Counted from the first letter of the stretch, positions 1 through 13,265 are shown. The stretch is 64,000 nt of DNA from Conchocele bisecta (GCA_029237695.1 CM055279.1:19431686-19495685); one strand, 5' to 3'. The notes: generated by a model from the letters alone, not told the origin. A program made the numbers and translations.

Positions 1-58
1 AATAAAATCGCCCAGCTGAAATCGCAAATAGGCACGAGTTAATTCCCTTTAGTAATAA

Positions 59-343
59 TTAGAGCGAGTTCGAGCTTAAACTATGGTTACTATAGTTGAA
101 CTATACTTCAACTAAGCAACCGCAAATGCAGACTGGTTCGACCAATGACGTCATACGTCTACTATTGTTCGACTAGCCAAAAGACGCCTGTTCCTCCAGT
201 TTCAAGATGGCGGCGGATAGGTAAAAAGTTCTAGAGAGTGGGAAATTTACATGGAAATTATCTACTAGACATATGCGCAATGCATCTACCGGTACTATAG
301 TTAAACTATAGTTAAACTATAGTACGAACCGAACTCGCTCTAA
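59..343. mobile_element. MITE, copy 1 (TTAGAGCGAGTTCG ends)
   Basis: Starts TTAGAGCGAGTTCG and ends with the complement CGAACTCGCTCTAA. Subterminal ACTATAGTT repeats lie on both sides. About 285 bp, non-coding. Any target duplication would be the TTA/TAA inside the ends. Confidence 0.75.
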
Positions 344-1411
344 GGAACCTAGCGATTCAGAACGAGGTTTCAGGTCAATAATCATAAACAATGCAACATT
401 CACACTTTGAAAGTGACAGGGTATTTGTTTCCTTTGTTTTTCACACGCTTGTGGCTAATTTCACCTGGAGAAAGTGACATCCTGTCAATTAATGGTCGTT
501 TAATACAAACTAAAATTGCTTTCGTTAATAAAATAAGTGACCGCTGGTCGCGTTAAGAGAAAGTCGCTTAATACACTGTCACTGTCACTGCCAAATGGTC
601 GGGGGAATTGAAAGTGGTCGCTTAAGAGAAAAGTCGCTTAATGCACGTGGTCGCTCGTGCAAGTTTGACTGTATACCAAATTTGGTTACTACTTATTGCG
701 TGGACAAGCTGTGCCCGCCCGCCCGTACAAGATGAATACATAATATGTACCGATTTTTTCAAACCAAGGGGACTTAAGTAAGTAATTCGAGAGGAAATGT
801 AGGTCAATGTCAAATATAGATCAGGGGTTATTGATGTACATCCCTATGAGAAAGGTTGTCCAAGTATGGTGTCTGTATGCACAATAGTATTCCATGTACA
901 TGCTTGACTAAAGACCTTAACCAAGGTTGACTAAAAACCTTAACCAAGGGGAATGAACTAAGTAATTCAAGGTTAAATGTAGGTCAAGGTCAAATATAGG
1001 TCAGGGGTTGTTGATGTACATCACCCCCAGTATGGTGGGTGAGGGCCATGCGTATTGCATATACAAGCTTGACTAAAAAACCTTACCAACCAAGGCGTGA
1101 CGGTGACGCCGACGCCGGGGTGACTACATAAGCTCTAACTATTCTTCGAATATTCGAGCTAAAAATGGAAATCCGGGTACTGGTATGTCTGATTATATGG
1201 TTTAATATTCGGAATCGGCAAATCTCGGATATTAAACATTAACATAGAAATAAATACATTAGAATACTACCTGTAATGTTTACTGTGCACTTTTCTGAAT
1301 TATTCAGGCTTTATTTCATCAAAATAGATGAAAGAGTTTGAATTTTATTTTGAAATAAAATCGCCCAGCTGAAATCGCAAATAGGCACGAGTTAATTCCC
1401 TTTAGTAATAA

Positions 1412-1698
1412 TTAGAGCGAGTTCGAGCTTAAACTATGGTTACTATAGTTGAACTATACTTCAACTAAGCAACCGCAAATGCAGACTGGTTCGACCAATG
1501 ACGTCATACGTCTACTATTGTTCGACTAGCCAAAAGACGCCTGTTCCTCCAGTTTCAAGATGGCGGCGGATAGGTAAAAAGTTCTAGAGAGTGGGAAATT
1601 TACATGGAAATTATCTACTAGACATATGCGCAATGCATCTACCGGTACTATAGTTGAAAACTATAGTTAAACTATAGTACGAACCGAACTCGCTCTAA
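1412..1698. mobile_element. MITE, copy 2 (TTAGAGCGAGTTCG ends)
   Basis: Same element as at 59-343, carried along by the tandem duplication of the 1.36-kb unit, with a small insertion in the right ACTATAGTT repeats. Confidence 0.75.
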
Positions 1699-2783
1699 GG
1701 AACCTAGCGATTCAGAACGAGGTTTCAGGTCAATAATCATAAACAATGCAACATTCACACTTTGAAAGTGACAGGGTATTTGTTTCCTTTGTTTTTCACA
1801 CGCTTGTGGCTAATTTCACCTGGAGAAAGTGACATCTGTCAATTATGGTCGTTTAATACAAACTAAAATTGCTTTCGTTAATAAAAAATAGTGACCGCTG
1901 GTCGCGTTAAGAGAAGTCGCTTAAGAATACACTGTTACTCTGTCACTGCCAAATGGTCGGGGAATTGAAATGATGGTCGCTTAAGAGAAAAGTCGCTTAA
2001 TGCACGTGGTCGCTCGTGCAAGTTTGACTGTATACCAAATTTTGGTTACTACTTATTGCGTGACAAGCTGTGCCCGCCCTCCCGCACAAGATGAATCATA
2101 ATATGTACCGATTTTTCTTAAACCAAGGGACTTAAGTAAGTAATTCGAGAGGAAATGTAGGTCAATGTCAAATATAGATCAGGGGTTATTGATGTACATC
2201 CCTATGAGAAAGGTTGTCCAAGTATGGTGTCTGTATGCAACAATAGATTCCATGCACATGCTTGACTAAAGACCTTAACCAAGGTTGACTAAAAACCTTA
2301 ACCAAGGGGAATGAACTAAGTAATTCAAGGTTAAATGTAGGTCAAGGTCAAATATAGGTCAGGGGTTGTTGATGTACATCACCCCAAGTATGGTGGGTGT
2401 AGGGCCATGCGTATTGCATATACAAGCTTGACTAAAAAACCTTAACCAAGGCGTGACGGTGACGCCGACGCCGGGGTGACTACATAAGCTCTAACTATTC
2501 TTCGAATATTCGAGCTTAAAAATGGAAAAATTCCGGGTATCTTGGTATGGTTCTGATTATATGGTTTCAATATTCGGAATCGGAAGGCAAATCTCGGATA
2601 TTAAAATATTAACAGTTAGAAATAAATACATTAGAATACTACCTGTAATTTTTACTGTGCACTTTTCTGAATTATTCAGGCTTTATTTCATCAAAATAGA
2701 TGAAAGAGTTTGAATCTTATTTTGAAATAAAATCGCCCAGCTGAAATCGCAAATAGGCACGAGTTAATTCCCTTTAGTAATAA

Positions 2784-3069
2784 TTAGAGCGAGTTCGAGC
2801 TTAAACTATGGTTACTATAGTTGAACTATACTTCAACTAAGCAACCGCAAATGCAGACTGGTTCGACCAATGACGTCATACGTCTACTATTGTTCGACTA
2901 GCCAAAAAGACGCCTGTCCTCCCAGTTTCAAGATGGCGGCGGATAGGTAAAAAGTTCTAGAGAGTGGGAAATTTACATGGAAATTATCTACTAGACATAT
3001 GCGCAATGCATCTACCGGTACTATAGTTAAACTATAGTTAAACTATAGTACGAACCGAACTCGCTCTAA
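2784..3069. mobile_element. MITE, copy 3 (TTAGAGCGAGTTCG ends)
   Basis: Third copy of the same inverted-repeat element, in the truncated third unit of the tandem array. Confidence 0.75.
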
Positions 3070-3490
3070 GGAACCTAGCGATTCAGAACGAGGTTTCAGG
3101 TCAATAATCATAAACAATGCAACATTCACACTTTGACAGTGACAGGGTATTTGTTTCCTTTGTTTTTCACACGCTTGTGGCTAATTTCACCTGGAGAAAG
3201 TGACATCCTGTCAATTAATGGTCGTTTAATACAAACTAAAATTGCTTTCGTTAATAAAATAAGTGACCGCTGGTCGCGTTAAGAGAAAGTCGCTTAATAC
3301 ACTGTCACTGTCACTGCCAAATGGTCGGGGGAATTGAAAGTGGTCGCTTAAGAGAAAAGTCGCTTAATGCACGTGGTCGCTCGTGCAAGTTTGACTGTAT
3401 ACCAAATTTGGTTACTAGTTATTGCGTGGACAAGCTGTGCCCGCCCGCCCGTACAAGATGAATACATAATATGTACCGATTTTTTCAAAC

Positions 3491-4160
3491 GGGCGTATAA
3501 AAAGAGAACAGAATCAGCAAAGTAAACAACTACGTATCCAGGCCATACCAGTATATCGTTCTGCATCTTGGCACTGGCGGTGCGACGTGGCTCCTGTAGT
3601 TTCTGGGTGGCCGTCTGTCGTGCCCGGGGTATCAACTCCTGCTTAGCCTGCTCTGCCCGTGCCGGGGACTCCTGCCTGTAACCGTATAACATGTGGCTAT
3701 GACTGGAGAAATGGGGCTTATGGGACTTGTGACCAGTGTAGCTCCTGATCAAATGGCACACTCCTGTAGCCTAATAGCGATATATATGCTTGTTAGAAGG
3801 ATAATGGGTGTTGCATTAATGAAATGGCGAACAGTGCAGATCCAGTGCAGGCTTGTTTGTCTTGCCGTGATAAACATGTATACCGAATTTGGTTACGATC
3901 GGTGAAGTAGAACTTGAGTTATTACGTGGACAAGGATACAGAGTGCGAACATTATAAAAGGCCGCCAAGGGTAGATAAGTCATCGGAATGTTTTCAAAAT
4001 CAAAAGGCTTCTTTGTCTTGCCGTTTTAAACATGTATACCGAATTTGGTTATAATCCGTGAAGTAGCACTCTAGTTACTGCGTGAACAAGCTGTGCCCGC
4101 CCTCCCGCGCGTACAAGATGAATACATAATACGTCCCGTTTTTCAAACGGGCGTATAAAA
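3491..4160. repeat. Mixed dispersed repeats, including half of an inverted-repeat element
   Basis: 3,694-3,860 matches the left half of the element at 30,651-30,872 (shared GACTGGAGAAATGGG and GTGACCAGTGTAGCTCC). A block reading ACAAGCTGTGCCCGCCC, followed by CCCGTTTTTCAAACGGGCGT, recurs near 3,430, 4,090 and in each 1.36-kb unit. No gene is visible. Confidence 0.6.
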
Positions 4161-4416
4161 AGTATCTAGCCAACATCGAGAAATTTGGTGTCAACAGAAA
4201 ATATAGATTTTTTTCCATCAAACAATATCAGCAAAAAACAGCGATGCAAAATGTGAGATAAGATCGCTCCAGATAAGGCGCGTTTAAAATTGCCAAAAAC
4301 CAAATTGAAATCCGAAGTAGTGAGTATCAAAAAGCAATGACAAATTTGTGGTATCTTTATCATGCTACAGAAAACAATAAACAGACCACAAATAAAGCAT
4401 ATTTTCTTATTTTTCT

Positions 4417-4497
4417 ATGAAAACACATCTTGGTATTTTATTAGAATTGTCTCTAAGGAGACAACAATTCTAATGAAATATCAAGATGTGTTTTCAT
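4417..4497. repeat. 81-bp hairpin
   Basis: ATGAAAACACATCTTGGTAT pairs with the complementary arm ending at 4,497 around a short centre. It is an isolated foldback with no coding content. Confidence 0.8.
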
Positions 4498-4732
4498 TTA
4501 CACAGAGCCAGGTTCGTTTGAGGCAAGACATGTGATTGTGTACATTAGAAAATGAAACTTTTACAGAAACTTTATGACGTCGAAAGTAGACAAATATTCT
4601 GAGCCAATTCGGAATTCTATTCAGCATTTGGTCTGAACATTTTTTTCTACTTTCGATGCCAGGAAATATTGTAAATTGTGCAAACATTTTTCATAAATGA
4701 AACAATTAGCTAACTATCACTTGGCAGACAGC

Positions 4733-4929
4733 TGGCCGTTTCACTAAACTTTGTACGACTAAAATGTTTGTAAGTGCAAAATTATGATAGTCTGTAAATT
4801 TCACATTAACAATGTGTTCTTGTAAACAATTATTGCAATTACATTTATTGCATATGCAGCCTATGCTCAATAAATGTAAATCCTTCAATTCATTTTCTAG
4901 GCGATCGTAAATTTAGTGAAACGGGCCCC
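4733..4929. mobile_element. MITE, GGCCGTTTCACTAAAC family, copy 1
   Basis: Begins GGCCGTTTCACTAAACTTTG and ends with the complement at GTGAAACGGGCCCC. A second copy at 43,406-43,651 shares the ends and the internal motif CAGCCTATGCTCAATAAATG. Non-coding. Confidence 0.8.
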
Positions 4930-4945
4930 TGTATATCATATTTTC

Positions 4946-5707
4946 TTACACAGATTGCGCATAAGCAGCAGCGCCTCTTTCATTTGGATACCCTTCTGTT
5001 TCACCCTCTTCATCATCATCGCCACAGTCCTGAGCATGTCGTAGATCGGCAAGTATTTCATTGGCCGTCCTGTGCATGTGAAAACCATGCTTTTCGAGGG
5101 TCTCCTTCACAAACGGATCAAACACATCATGATTTCTCATACATTTTACACCGAACGTGCATTTTCCTAATATATAATATCTGCAAATATGGATGGCAAT
5201 GCAACATTTTCCTGTTTCGCAACATCGACATCCTTTCGACCCATTATAAAAACTGCAAATTTTAGGTAAAGTGGTGGCTGTACGAATTCGCGAATTCTGG
5301 AACATTTTTTTAAGCTCCGCAATGGGAATATTATCCAACAGGTATTGCTGAAGAAGAGCAACATTGTGCGATGTTGACAGATCGTGACCAAAGGTACATT
5401 TGTTCCCAAATCGGCATGTATCAGACACCATGTAAAACTTGCATATGTGGAGACCGGAACACGATGGAGGCCCGGAACAGACTTTATTGTTCGAAGAGTG
5501 CGTTGTACAAATCCCAACCGGTACAAGCAGCTTCAGAAGAACATCTGGTCGCCCATATATTACTTTGAAGTTCTTCGGATATTGTTCTAGTATTATCTGC
5601 AGATGTTCGACAGGGACTCCGGTACGGTGATGTACAATCGAGAGAGGAAGTGGCTCTGAATCTATTAGCAGCATACGAATCACAGATCTTGCTATTTTCT
5701 CATCCAT
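4946..5707 (-). CDS. First coding exon of a ZAP/PARP12-like CCCH zinc-finger protein
   Basis: This 253-codon frame reads like the N-terminal part of ZC3HAV1 (ZAP) or PARP12, which bind viral or cellular RNA in the cytoplasm. Residues 1-65 look like the winged-helix-type N-terminal region. A CCCH finger is visible at C89-x8-C98-x5-C104-x3-H108, another at C175-x7-C183-x5-C189-x3-H193, with further Cys residues at 77, 83, 151 and 160-169. The tail has an acidic run (GDDDEEGETE). The frame stops inside a GTAAGA splice-donor match at its 3' end, so the exon probably ends near 4,950 and the gene runs off the left edge. The start is the first ATG, after an A-rich leader. It cannot simply join the PARP catalytic exon at 42.8 kb, which lies upstream on the same strand; a neighbouring paralogue is more likely. 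Confidence 0.85.
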   Translation of the reverse strand: MDEKIARSVIRMLLIDSEPLPLSIVHHRTGVPVEHLQIILEQYPKNFKVIYGRPDVLLKLLVPVGICTTHSSNNKVCSGPPSCSGLHICKFYMVSDTCRFGNKCTFGHDLSTSHNVALLQQYLLDNIPIAELKKMFQNSRIRTATTLPKICSFYNGSKGCRCCETGKCCIAIHICRYYILGKCTFGVKCMRNHDVFDPFVKETLEKHGFHMHRTANEILADLRHAQDCGDDDEEGETEGYPNERGAAAYAQSV

Positions 5708-6155
5708 TATTTTTTCTTTTTTCTTCCAATCAAATGTATTCAGAGAACACTGTTAATGATCTAACATTTTTGAAAATAAAGAAATTCGAACCGTCATAGT
5801 TAAAATGTGTGAAGAGGAAATGCCAGAAAAATGTAAAGGGTCTAACATCCTATCAACAGCTTTTGTTACATAGCGATGAAAACTTGGTTAAAAAAATCTC
5901 ATCGGAAAGACAATCAAAATACTAATAAATCATGTTTTTATGGTGGGTATTAAGGGTTTGACACTAACTTTTCAGCTAGAGATTCTGCAGAATGAACATC
6001 CCGATGTTTACATTATGTTGAATAGGACCTTCTTGAAAATTCAGGGGATTCCTCCTGCAAAACAGGATCATCAGGTATGCCGCGACACTGGGAGTATCCA
6101 CAGGTGGAAGACTCGGACCTGTGAGACAAAAAACATGCCCATTAAAAGAATTCCA

Positions 6156-6235
6156 TTATCCCACCCACTTGGTCTCGTACAGTACTATACTCTAATACAA
6201 ACATAATACTGTACGAGACCAATATAGTGGGATAA
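6156..6235. repeat. 80-bp hairpin
   Basis: TTATCCCACCCACTTGGTCT near 6,156 pairs with AGACCAATATAGTGGGATAA ending at 6,235, around a 22-bp loop. It looks like a tiny foldback element. Confidence 0.75.
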
Positions 6236-6310
6236 TTATCGTGGTGTTGTTTTAGAACTATCTAATGTGTTTGGTGTGAAGCTTAGGGCGGAAACCGCAT
6301 ATCTACCCTA

Positions 6311-7437
6311 GCTAGTCAGATTACCGGCAATAACGATATCTAAACCAGTGTAGTCCCTGATGATCCAAGGATGATCAAACCACCAGCAATATGTAGATCA
6401 GCTAGTCTCTGACACTAATGGATATCTACATAGGATGGTCGGACTATCTAAATATGCAGACCATTGTAGTCCCTGATCATAATGGATATTTATCCAGGAT
6501 GGTGGGACTATCTGCAATATGCAGACCATTGTAGTCCCTGATCATAATGGATATTTACCCAGGATGGCGGGACTACCTGCAATATGTAGAGCAGTGTAGT
6601 TCCTGATTATAGTGGGTATTTACCCAGGATGATGTACTACCTGCAATATGTAGAGCAGTATATTTCCTGATTATAATGGGCATTTACCCAGGATGGCGGC
6701 ACTACCTGCAATATGTACGGCAGTATAGTTCCTGATCATAATGGGTATTTACCCAGGATGGTCGGACTAATTGCAATAACTAGACTATTGTAGTCCCTGA
6801 TCATAATGGATATTTACCCAGGATGGCGGGACTATCTGCAATATGCAGACCATTGTAGTCCCTGATCATATTGGGTATTTACCAAGGATGGTCGGAATAT
6901 CGGCAATATGTAGACCAGTGTAGTTCCTGATTATAGTGGGTATTTACCCAGGATGATGTGCTACCTGCAATATGTAGAGCAGTATATTTCCTGATTATAA
7001 TGGGTATTTACCCAGGATGGCGGCACTACCTGCAATATTTACGGCAGTGTAGTTCCTGATCATAATGGGTATTTACCCAGGATGGTCGGACTAATTGCAA
7101 TAACTAGACCATTGTAGTCCCTGATCATAATTGATATCTACCCAGGATGGTCGGACTATCGGAAATAAGTAGACCAGTGTAGTCCCTGATCATAATGGAT
7201 ATATACCCAGGATGGTGGGACTATCAGCAATATGTAAACAATTGCAGTTCCTGATCATAATGGATATCTACCCAGGATGGTCGGACTATCGGCAATATGT
7301 AGACCATTGCAGTTCCTGATCAACATGGATATCTGCCCACGACGGTCGGACTATCGACAACATGTAGACCATTGTAGTTCCTGATCATAATTGTACTACC
7401 CAGCATGGTCGGACTATCGGCAATATGTAGACCAGTA
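6311..7437. repeat. Minisatellite, about 65-bp unit, copy A
   Basis: About 17 imperfect units, each with a CCTGATCATAATGGATAT block, ACCCAGGATGG, a GGACTA block and CAATATGTAGACCA. Sub-variants alternate, which suggests higher-order duplication. The same unit forms a shorter array at 11,035-11,337, and both arrays are followed by the same unique sequence, so they are paralogous. No coding potential is seen. Confidence 0.92.
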
Positions 7438-7643
7438 TGTAGAACTTCCAATTGGTATGCATACAGAAATAAAATATGAAAATCTGTTACAACAACACTT
7501 ATCAAGAACAATATGGTAATACATGTGACAATTATTTTTCACTATTGCACAAACGAAATACCCGTGATGACTGAATAAAACACAATCGTGTACATGCTTA
7601 CATCCAAATACGAAACTTTCAAAATAAGTATGCAAGTTTAAGG

Positions 7644-8026
7644 TTAGCTTAGAATACTCAGCTATACGGATGACTTTTACTATTTCATATGTCTTTTATA
7701 TTAATTATATGTATCCTTATAGCCGAGACCCGGCCATTATAAAATATGGTCAAAATAACAGCCCGTTCTGTTCTCGCTTTTTGCGAATAAAAGGATAATC
7801 CAGGTCAAAGTAGGTATAGTTATATGTTTATTATTGGTATGTGCAAGTTTTTTAACGGAACTGCCAAGCATTACACCGCACGCTCGTCACTAAATGCCAG
7901 GACAGAATGGCTCCTATTGTGACCATATTGTATAATGGCCTGGTCTCAGCTATAAAGATACAGATAATATAAAAGACAGATGAAATAGAAAACAGTCATC
8001 CATATAGCTGAGATTATCTAAGTTAG
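7644..8026. mobile_element. Inverted-repeat element (383 bp), intact copy
   Basis: The left arm TTAGCTTAGAATACTCAGCT pairs with the right arm ending at 8,026, and GAGACCCGGCCATTATA pairs with TATAATGGCCTGGTCTC inside. The paralogue at 15,967-16,819 is the same element split by later insertions. Non-coding MITE. Confidence 0.8.
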
Positions 8027-11000
8027 TTCAAGGTCAAAGAGCCAGGTCACTATAAACACACAATATGTACATACCAAATATTATTATATTGCTTTCTCCA
8101 AAATATTAATTCCTAAAAACACATTTCATTATTCCGCAAATTATGTATTACACATCCTAAATTCCCACTCCATAATTTAGCCATATCAAATAGGTTCGCA
8201 ATCAAAACTGTTATATTGCACTCGACAAATTTAACATATTCTAAAGCACTGGCTGCATTTAGACTAATAATTACCATTTCAGGGGACAAATATTGAAATT
8301 TATGATGCATTAGACCAGTTTTCTTCAAAATGTATATCCCTACATACATGTATTCTTAAATTTACCGAAACATTACTCTGTTACAGTATCCAGAATCGGA
8401 TTGTAACTTCTGATAGAGCACAAGAATGTACCAGTCAGTTGACAATAATTGCATTAAGAGAAAACAGACTTTGTTGTATATTTAACAACACCATGTTTGG
8501 TCTTTTGATCGGCATACACCCATTATAGCATGGTAAACATACAATGTGCCATATGCCGTTTATGAACCGAGATGTAATGGTCTGGATGACACCTTGCATT
8601 GAATTCATAGAATAGAGAGTAATGTGAATATAGCTCACACATACTGGTTATTTATTCATGCATGTACTTACATGGCCTAGCACATGGCTACCGGCATATG
8701 ACTACTTAAATGATAAGTCATCCAAAACAGAGATTCGATGACCATGATCACACCATTGACTCTACATATATATACGATATGTAATTGTTATATAATTCCC
8801 CAATTTCAAGTAATTGATTATGTCTCTTGCTACACCGACAAGCACACTCGCAGTGTCCATGTGCTGAGTTTCCAAGTTATTGGTATTCCATGTTCATGTT
8901 GCTTTCGTCAATATTACGACTTAAATAATACGTTAAAATAATAAATGTGTCGATAAATACTTTTCATGTATAAATGGTGGGAATATAACGTATGCAAATG
9001 CAATTCAGTGTCTGCTATAGCGCACTAATGTGGACATTAGAATAATACTTATATAGCTCAAGATGTGATGGCGTGGTTTTCGTTTCCATATCCAAAAAGC
9101 TAAGCATACTTCTTCGCTATGAAAAAACGCTGCTTTCATTATGTGGGAAGTGAATAATGGTAGTTGTTACGTAGCCAGTCAAGTTCAGAATTCAACAACT
9201 TCCCTTTGATATGTCAATCGCTGTGCCTACAATTGTGAAATCCAGATGGTCTGAAATACCATTTTACATATTCTCAGAAAAAACTGAGCACATACATGTA
9301 ATACGACTCTCCTGCTTGCATCAATATTATAAAATGACTACGTATTGACAATAATTCTTATTTTAGTGCATGAAAGAGTGGACATCAAGGCACGACGAGG
9401 GAGGTTGGGGAAGGATTCATCCGACCGCACCGACCCCCTGGTTACGGACCTGTTGCAATAATAAAATGCAAAATTGGTGTTCATGGTCGTGTTAAAGATA
9501 ATATGATAGAGTTCCGGTTTAATGTGTAATGGCTTTAAACGGACTATCGACAGTTCATTTCATCTGCATGGATGGGGGCGGGTAACTGAATATTTGCATA
9601 CAATTTCCACCCAGCCTGACATTAGACAAACCGGATCTACTGTCAGGTCTTCACCATTGTAGGATTACCACTGATCGTATTACTCTTATAACGGGATTAG
9701 CCGGATTCAGCTCTCGCCTACAAGAAAGCTGGAAATGCGAATAAGGGCCAAGCCAGGGATATCGCGCTCCCCGGCAATTCTCAACCCACCATCGTTAATT
9801 ATATAATAAATTACCATTCACATGCTCCCAACCTGCCACTGTATTGTATTTCTATCCGAATACAGGTATTATACACGGGCATTATGTTGATTCACTCAAA
9901 TGAATGAATACCTAGATGTAATTGTAAATATGTTCCTGTTTCCTTTGACATTGTCAACATGTATTATGTTCCACTTGAAATCCAAGATCGTGACTATGTA
10001 GTCGTTTACTAACCATTACTATGTTACAGCTATGTCGTTGATGACTACCCTACTTAATATAGATGTGTCAGCATTGTATCCATGTTGGCGGTCAGCTTTG
10101 TTTTACGTTTGTTTGGGGCGACACAAGCCTCGCACTTTTAAATTATTACAAATATGATTTCCAATTATGTTTCATTTCTTTACTACTTTGTCGATCAACA
10201 GCGCCTAAGAGCTTAAGCGATACTTAACGGCCATCTTGAATATTCCAAAATGGTCAAATAATAAGTATATTAGATGGACTCAAAGATGCAAAGAACACAT
10301 TCAATAATAACACAAAAAGGCAAATAACTGAAATATAAATGTGCATGAAAGTGTGGCTACATATTTTTGTTATTCCACACACATTTACTGCTCGTCTGTG
10401 TGAATATTTGGCGGCCATCTTATATGTATATGAATTTGTCAGTGGTGAATTGTTTTTATAAGTTGTCAAACCGTATTTCTATGTATGTAAACGTATAATG
10501 TAAGTACCAAACGCCATATAATAATCAAGTCAGAATATATTTAAGACAAAATGTTGATACCTGGCGGCCATCTTGAAAATCGCAAAATACACACCGGTTT
10601 GAACCATCATAAAAACGAAGCGTCTCATATATGTCCTAAGAAAGAATATTCAACAATTTAAACAACTTTATCTGATATTTGAAGCATGATATGCACGTAC
10701 ATGTCCATCTACTAATATAAAATATGTTTTTGAACTCATTGGACCTCTTTGCACTTAATGACCTCAAAAGTGACCTTGTCCCACCTAATTTGATTGACCG
10801 ATACCGGATTCATGTTCAGGAATGTATGATGTATCAATCTAGCATAGTCGTTGCTTTTGCTCGTTTTTAAGCCACTTCTCTTCAAGGTGCCCCTCCACTA
10901 TTACACTTGTTACACCGTTACACTGTAACATAAGAAAATAACTTCTGCTGTTCACACTGTGTCTTTTCGTTACATTACACCGTAGCAAAATGGGCACCTC

Positions 11001-11034
11001 CGGCCAGTTGGTATCTTTTTGTGCAATATAGGAG
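8027..11034. other. Non-coding stretch without a recognised gene
   Basis: 8,030-8,310 is colinear with 17,331-17,615, the end of the segmental duplication. From 10,230 to 10,600 the motif GGCGGCCATCTTG recurs about every 150 bp, as it also does in the right arm of the 21-27.6 kb transposon. Short open frames here lack conserved features. Nothing else is recognised. Confidence 0.6.
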
Positions 11035-11337
11035 TATATATGACCCAGGATGGTCGGACTACCGGCATTATGTAGACCATTATAGTTCCTGATCATAATT
11101 GATATCTACCCAGGATGGTCGGACTATTGGCAATATGTAGACCATTGTAGTCCCGGATCCTAATGGATATCTACCCAGGATGGTTTGACTATTGGCCATA
11201 TGTAGACCATTGTAGTCCCTGATCATAATTGATATCTACCAAAGGTGGTCAGACTATCTGCAATATGTACATCATTGTAGTTCCTGATCATAATTGTACT
11301 ACCCAGGATGGTCGGACAATCGCCAATATGTAGACCA
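11035..11337. repeat. Minisatellite, about 65-bp unit, copy B
   Basis: Four to five units of the same minisatellite as at 6,311-7,437. The following sequence, GTAGAACTTCCAATTTGTAT, also follows array A at 7,440, so these are two ends of one duplicated segment. Confidence 0.9.
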
Positions 11338-12119
11338 GTATGTAGAACTTCCAATTTGTATGCATACAGAAATAAAATATTAAAATCTGTTACAACAACA
11401 CTTATCAAGAACAATATGGTAAGCTATACGTGTGACAGAAGCAAGTCAAAACGGCCCTTGGTCAAAACGGCCCGGATTTGGTCAAAACAGCCCCCAACTT
11501 TTGGGAATTTGGTCAAAACGGCCCCTAAGGGGCCCCCTATTATATATTATATATATATATATTTTTCTACATATATATAAAAATATTCTCAATATTCATC
11601 TAAAATAATAAATGACCTTGTATTATGAATATTGATGAAAACAAATCCCCCCGTCTAAAATCACAGGTAGGACATAATCCCCCCCATCAAAACTCAAGGT
11701 ACATGTAGGATAAATGGCTGGCGATATTGCAAGAAATAAATGACCTATTTTAAGCTACAGTATGGCTGCTCAACAAGTGATTATGTACAATATGGGAAAC
11801 AGTGTAGATCCGATCAGACTGTGTGTGCAAATTCCAATATCTAGCATAAATAAGTGGCTATGTACAAGATGGGAAACAGTGTAGATCCTGATCAGATTGT
11901 GTGGGCATATTCCAATATATATATAGCATCAACAAGTGGATATGAGTCACAAATTGACGAGTTCGTTGGATAGGTCGGCAGATGGATCTGATGGCTAAGA
12001 CTAGTGAACACAGTGGATTAGGTGTAGCATGTATATTATGGTTAAAATCACGTCGTCAAGTAAAATATGATTACTATTTTACACACAAGTACAAGTGAAC
12101 CCCTCAACACTTCAACCCA

Positions 12120-12470
12120 AACACATAATGTCAAATAACCACACCGCTTATGAGTGTATCATTTCATAACACAATTCCAAAGTGTCTCATTACCCCGCAT
12201 AATGTTACAAGTGTCAACTACCCCACAACTGTTCGTAAGTGTCTAATTCCCACACATGATCATAAGTGTCTAATTCCCCACATAAGTGTCTTAAGTCCCA
12301 CACCAGTTCATAATTGTCAAATTACCCACATAATTGTCTAAATCCCCACACAAGTGTCTAATTACCACATCAATTCATAAGTGTCTAATTCCCCACATAA
12401 GTTAATAAGTGTCTAATTACCCATGTACGAGTCTAAATCCCCACACAGGATCCTACGTGTTACATTAGCA
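12120..12470. repeat. Short-unit tandem repeat (AAGTGTCTAATTCCCCACAT)
   Basis: About a dozen imperfect units of 20-35 bp based on AAGTGTCTAATTCCCCACAT, inside the 4.4-kb element. Low-complexity DNA with no gene. Confidence 0.8.
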
Positions 12471-12539
12471 ATTGCATTAACTTCTCTCTAGATTCCATTG
12501 TCAGTGAGTGTGAATATACAGGACGGTAGTACTCAAAAA

Positions 12540-12840
12540 TACACCCGGCCACCTAAGGACAAGGGATGGTCCACACAGGACAAGTCACGGCCCACACAGG
12601 ACACGTAATGTTCCACACAGGTCAAGTATAGGTTCACCCAGGACAAGTAATGGTCCACACAGGACAAGTAATGGTCCACACAGGACAAGTAATGTTCCAC
12701 CCAGGACAAGTAACGGTCCACACAGGACAATGTTCCACACAGGTCAAATATTGTTCCACATAGGACAAGTAATGGTCCACACAGGCCATTCACGGTCCAC
12801 ACAGGACACGTAGTGTTCCACGCAGGTAGTGTAAGGTCCC
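12540..12840. repeat. Short-unit tandem repeat (GTCCACACAGGACAAGTAAT)
   Basis: About 13 units of roughly 22 bp containing GGTCCACACAGGACAAGTAA. The minus-strand open frame over it (12,533-12,964) is an artefact of the repeat and is not annotated as a gene. Confidence 0.85.
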
Positions 12841-13265
12841 GGCCTCTGAGTATAGTCCCCCACTCATGGAAACGTAATAATGGAAAGTTCTTACATATTA
12901 ACCCAGGAACAAACGGTCTCAACAATGCACATGCAGGCTCGCTTCCTCGCCTCGCTGCTCTCACATGCCCGTATCACGGCCACACCCAAAAACCACATGT
13001 ACAATACAAAACTATCTTCTAGCAAAAATTCCAGAATTACAATGTATGTCCAAAAAGAAAATATCTTAAAAAAAAAACAATCCTCAGATATTTGTCACTC
13101 TACTAAAGTGTCAATGAATGAACAATTCATTTACTTTGAAGTCTGGTATAATATTTCACAATCTTAGGCAAATGCATATTTGAGAATATTAATAACATTT
13201 TAGTAAAAATAATCGCATTTGAACTTCAGATAAAACTAGATTGGTCAGTAAGCGAGGCTTACGGA

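Larger units (their letters stand above)
1..3490. repeat. Tandem array of a 1.36-kb unit (two full copies, one truncated)
   Basis: The start AATAAAATCGCCCAGCTGAA recurs at 1, 1354 and 2726, giving units of 1353 and 1372 bp and a third copy that stops matching near 3490. The copies are nearly identical apart from small indels. Each full unit holds a 285-bp inverted-repeat MITE, a spacer, and two imperfect copies of a sequence containing AGGTCAAGGTCAAATATAGG that ends in a GACGCCGACGCCGG tract, like the end of a pearl-like element. No open frame persists across the copies, so I see no gene. The high identity suggests recent duplication or an assembly artefact. Confidence 0.93.

Noticed and set aside
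3348..3761. 137-codon minus-strand open frame
   Set aside because: It spans the border between the 1.36-kb unit and a MITE fragment, and other repeat copies do not keep it open.
6311..7437. CRISPR-like array
   Set aside because: Units are contiguous and diverge gradually with no unique spacers of constant length; it is a minisatellite in eukaryotic DNA.
12533..12964. 143-codon minus-strand open frame over the GTCCACACAGG tandem repeat
   Set aside because: The protein is repetitive because the DNA is; composition is Cys/Leu/Ser-biased with no domain.
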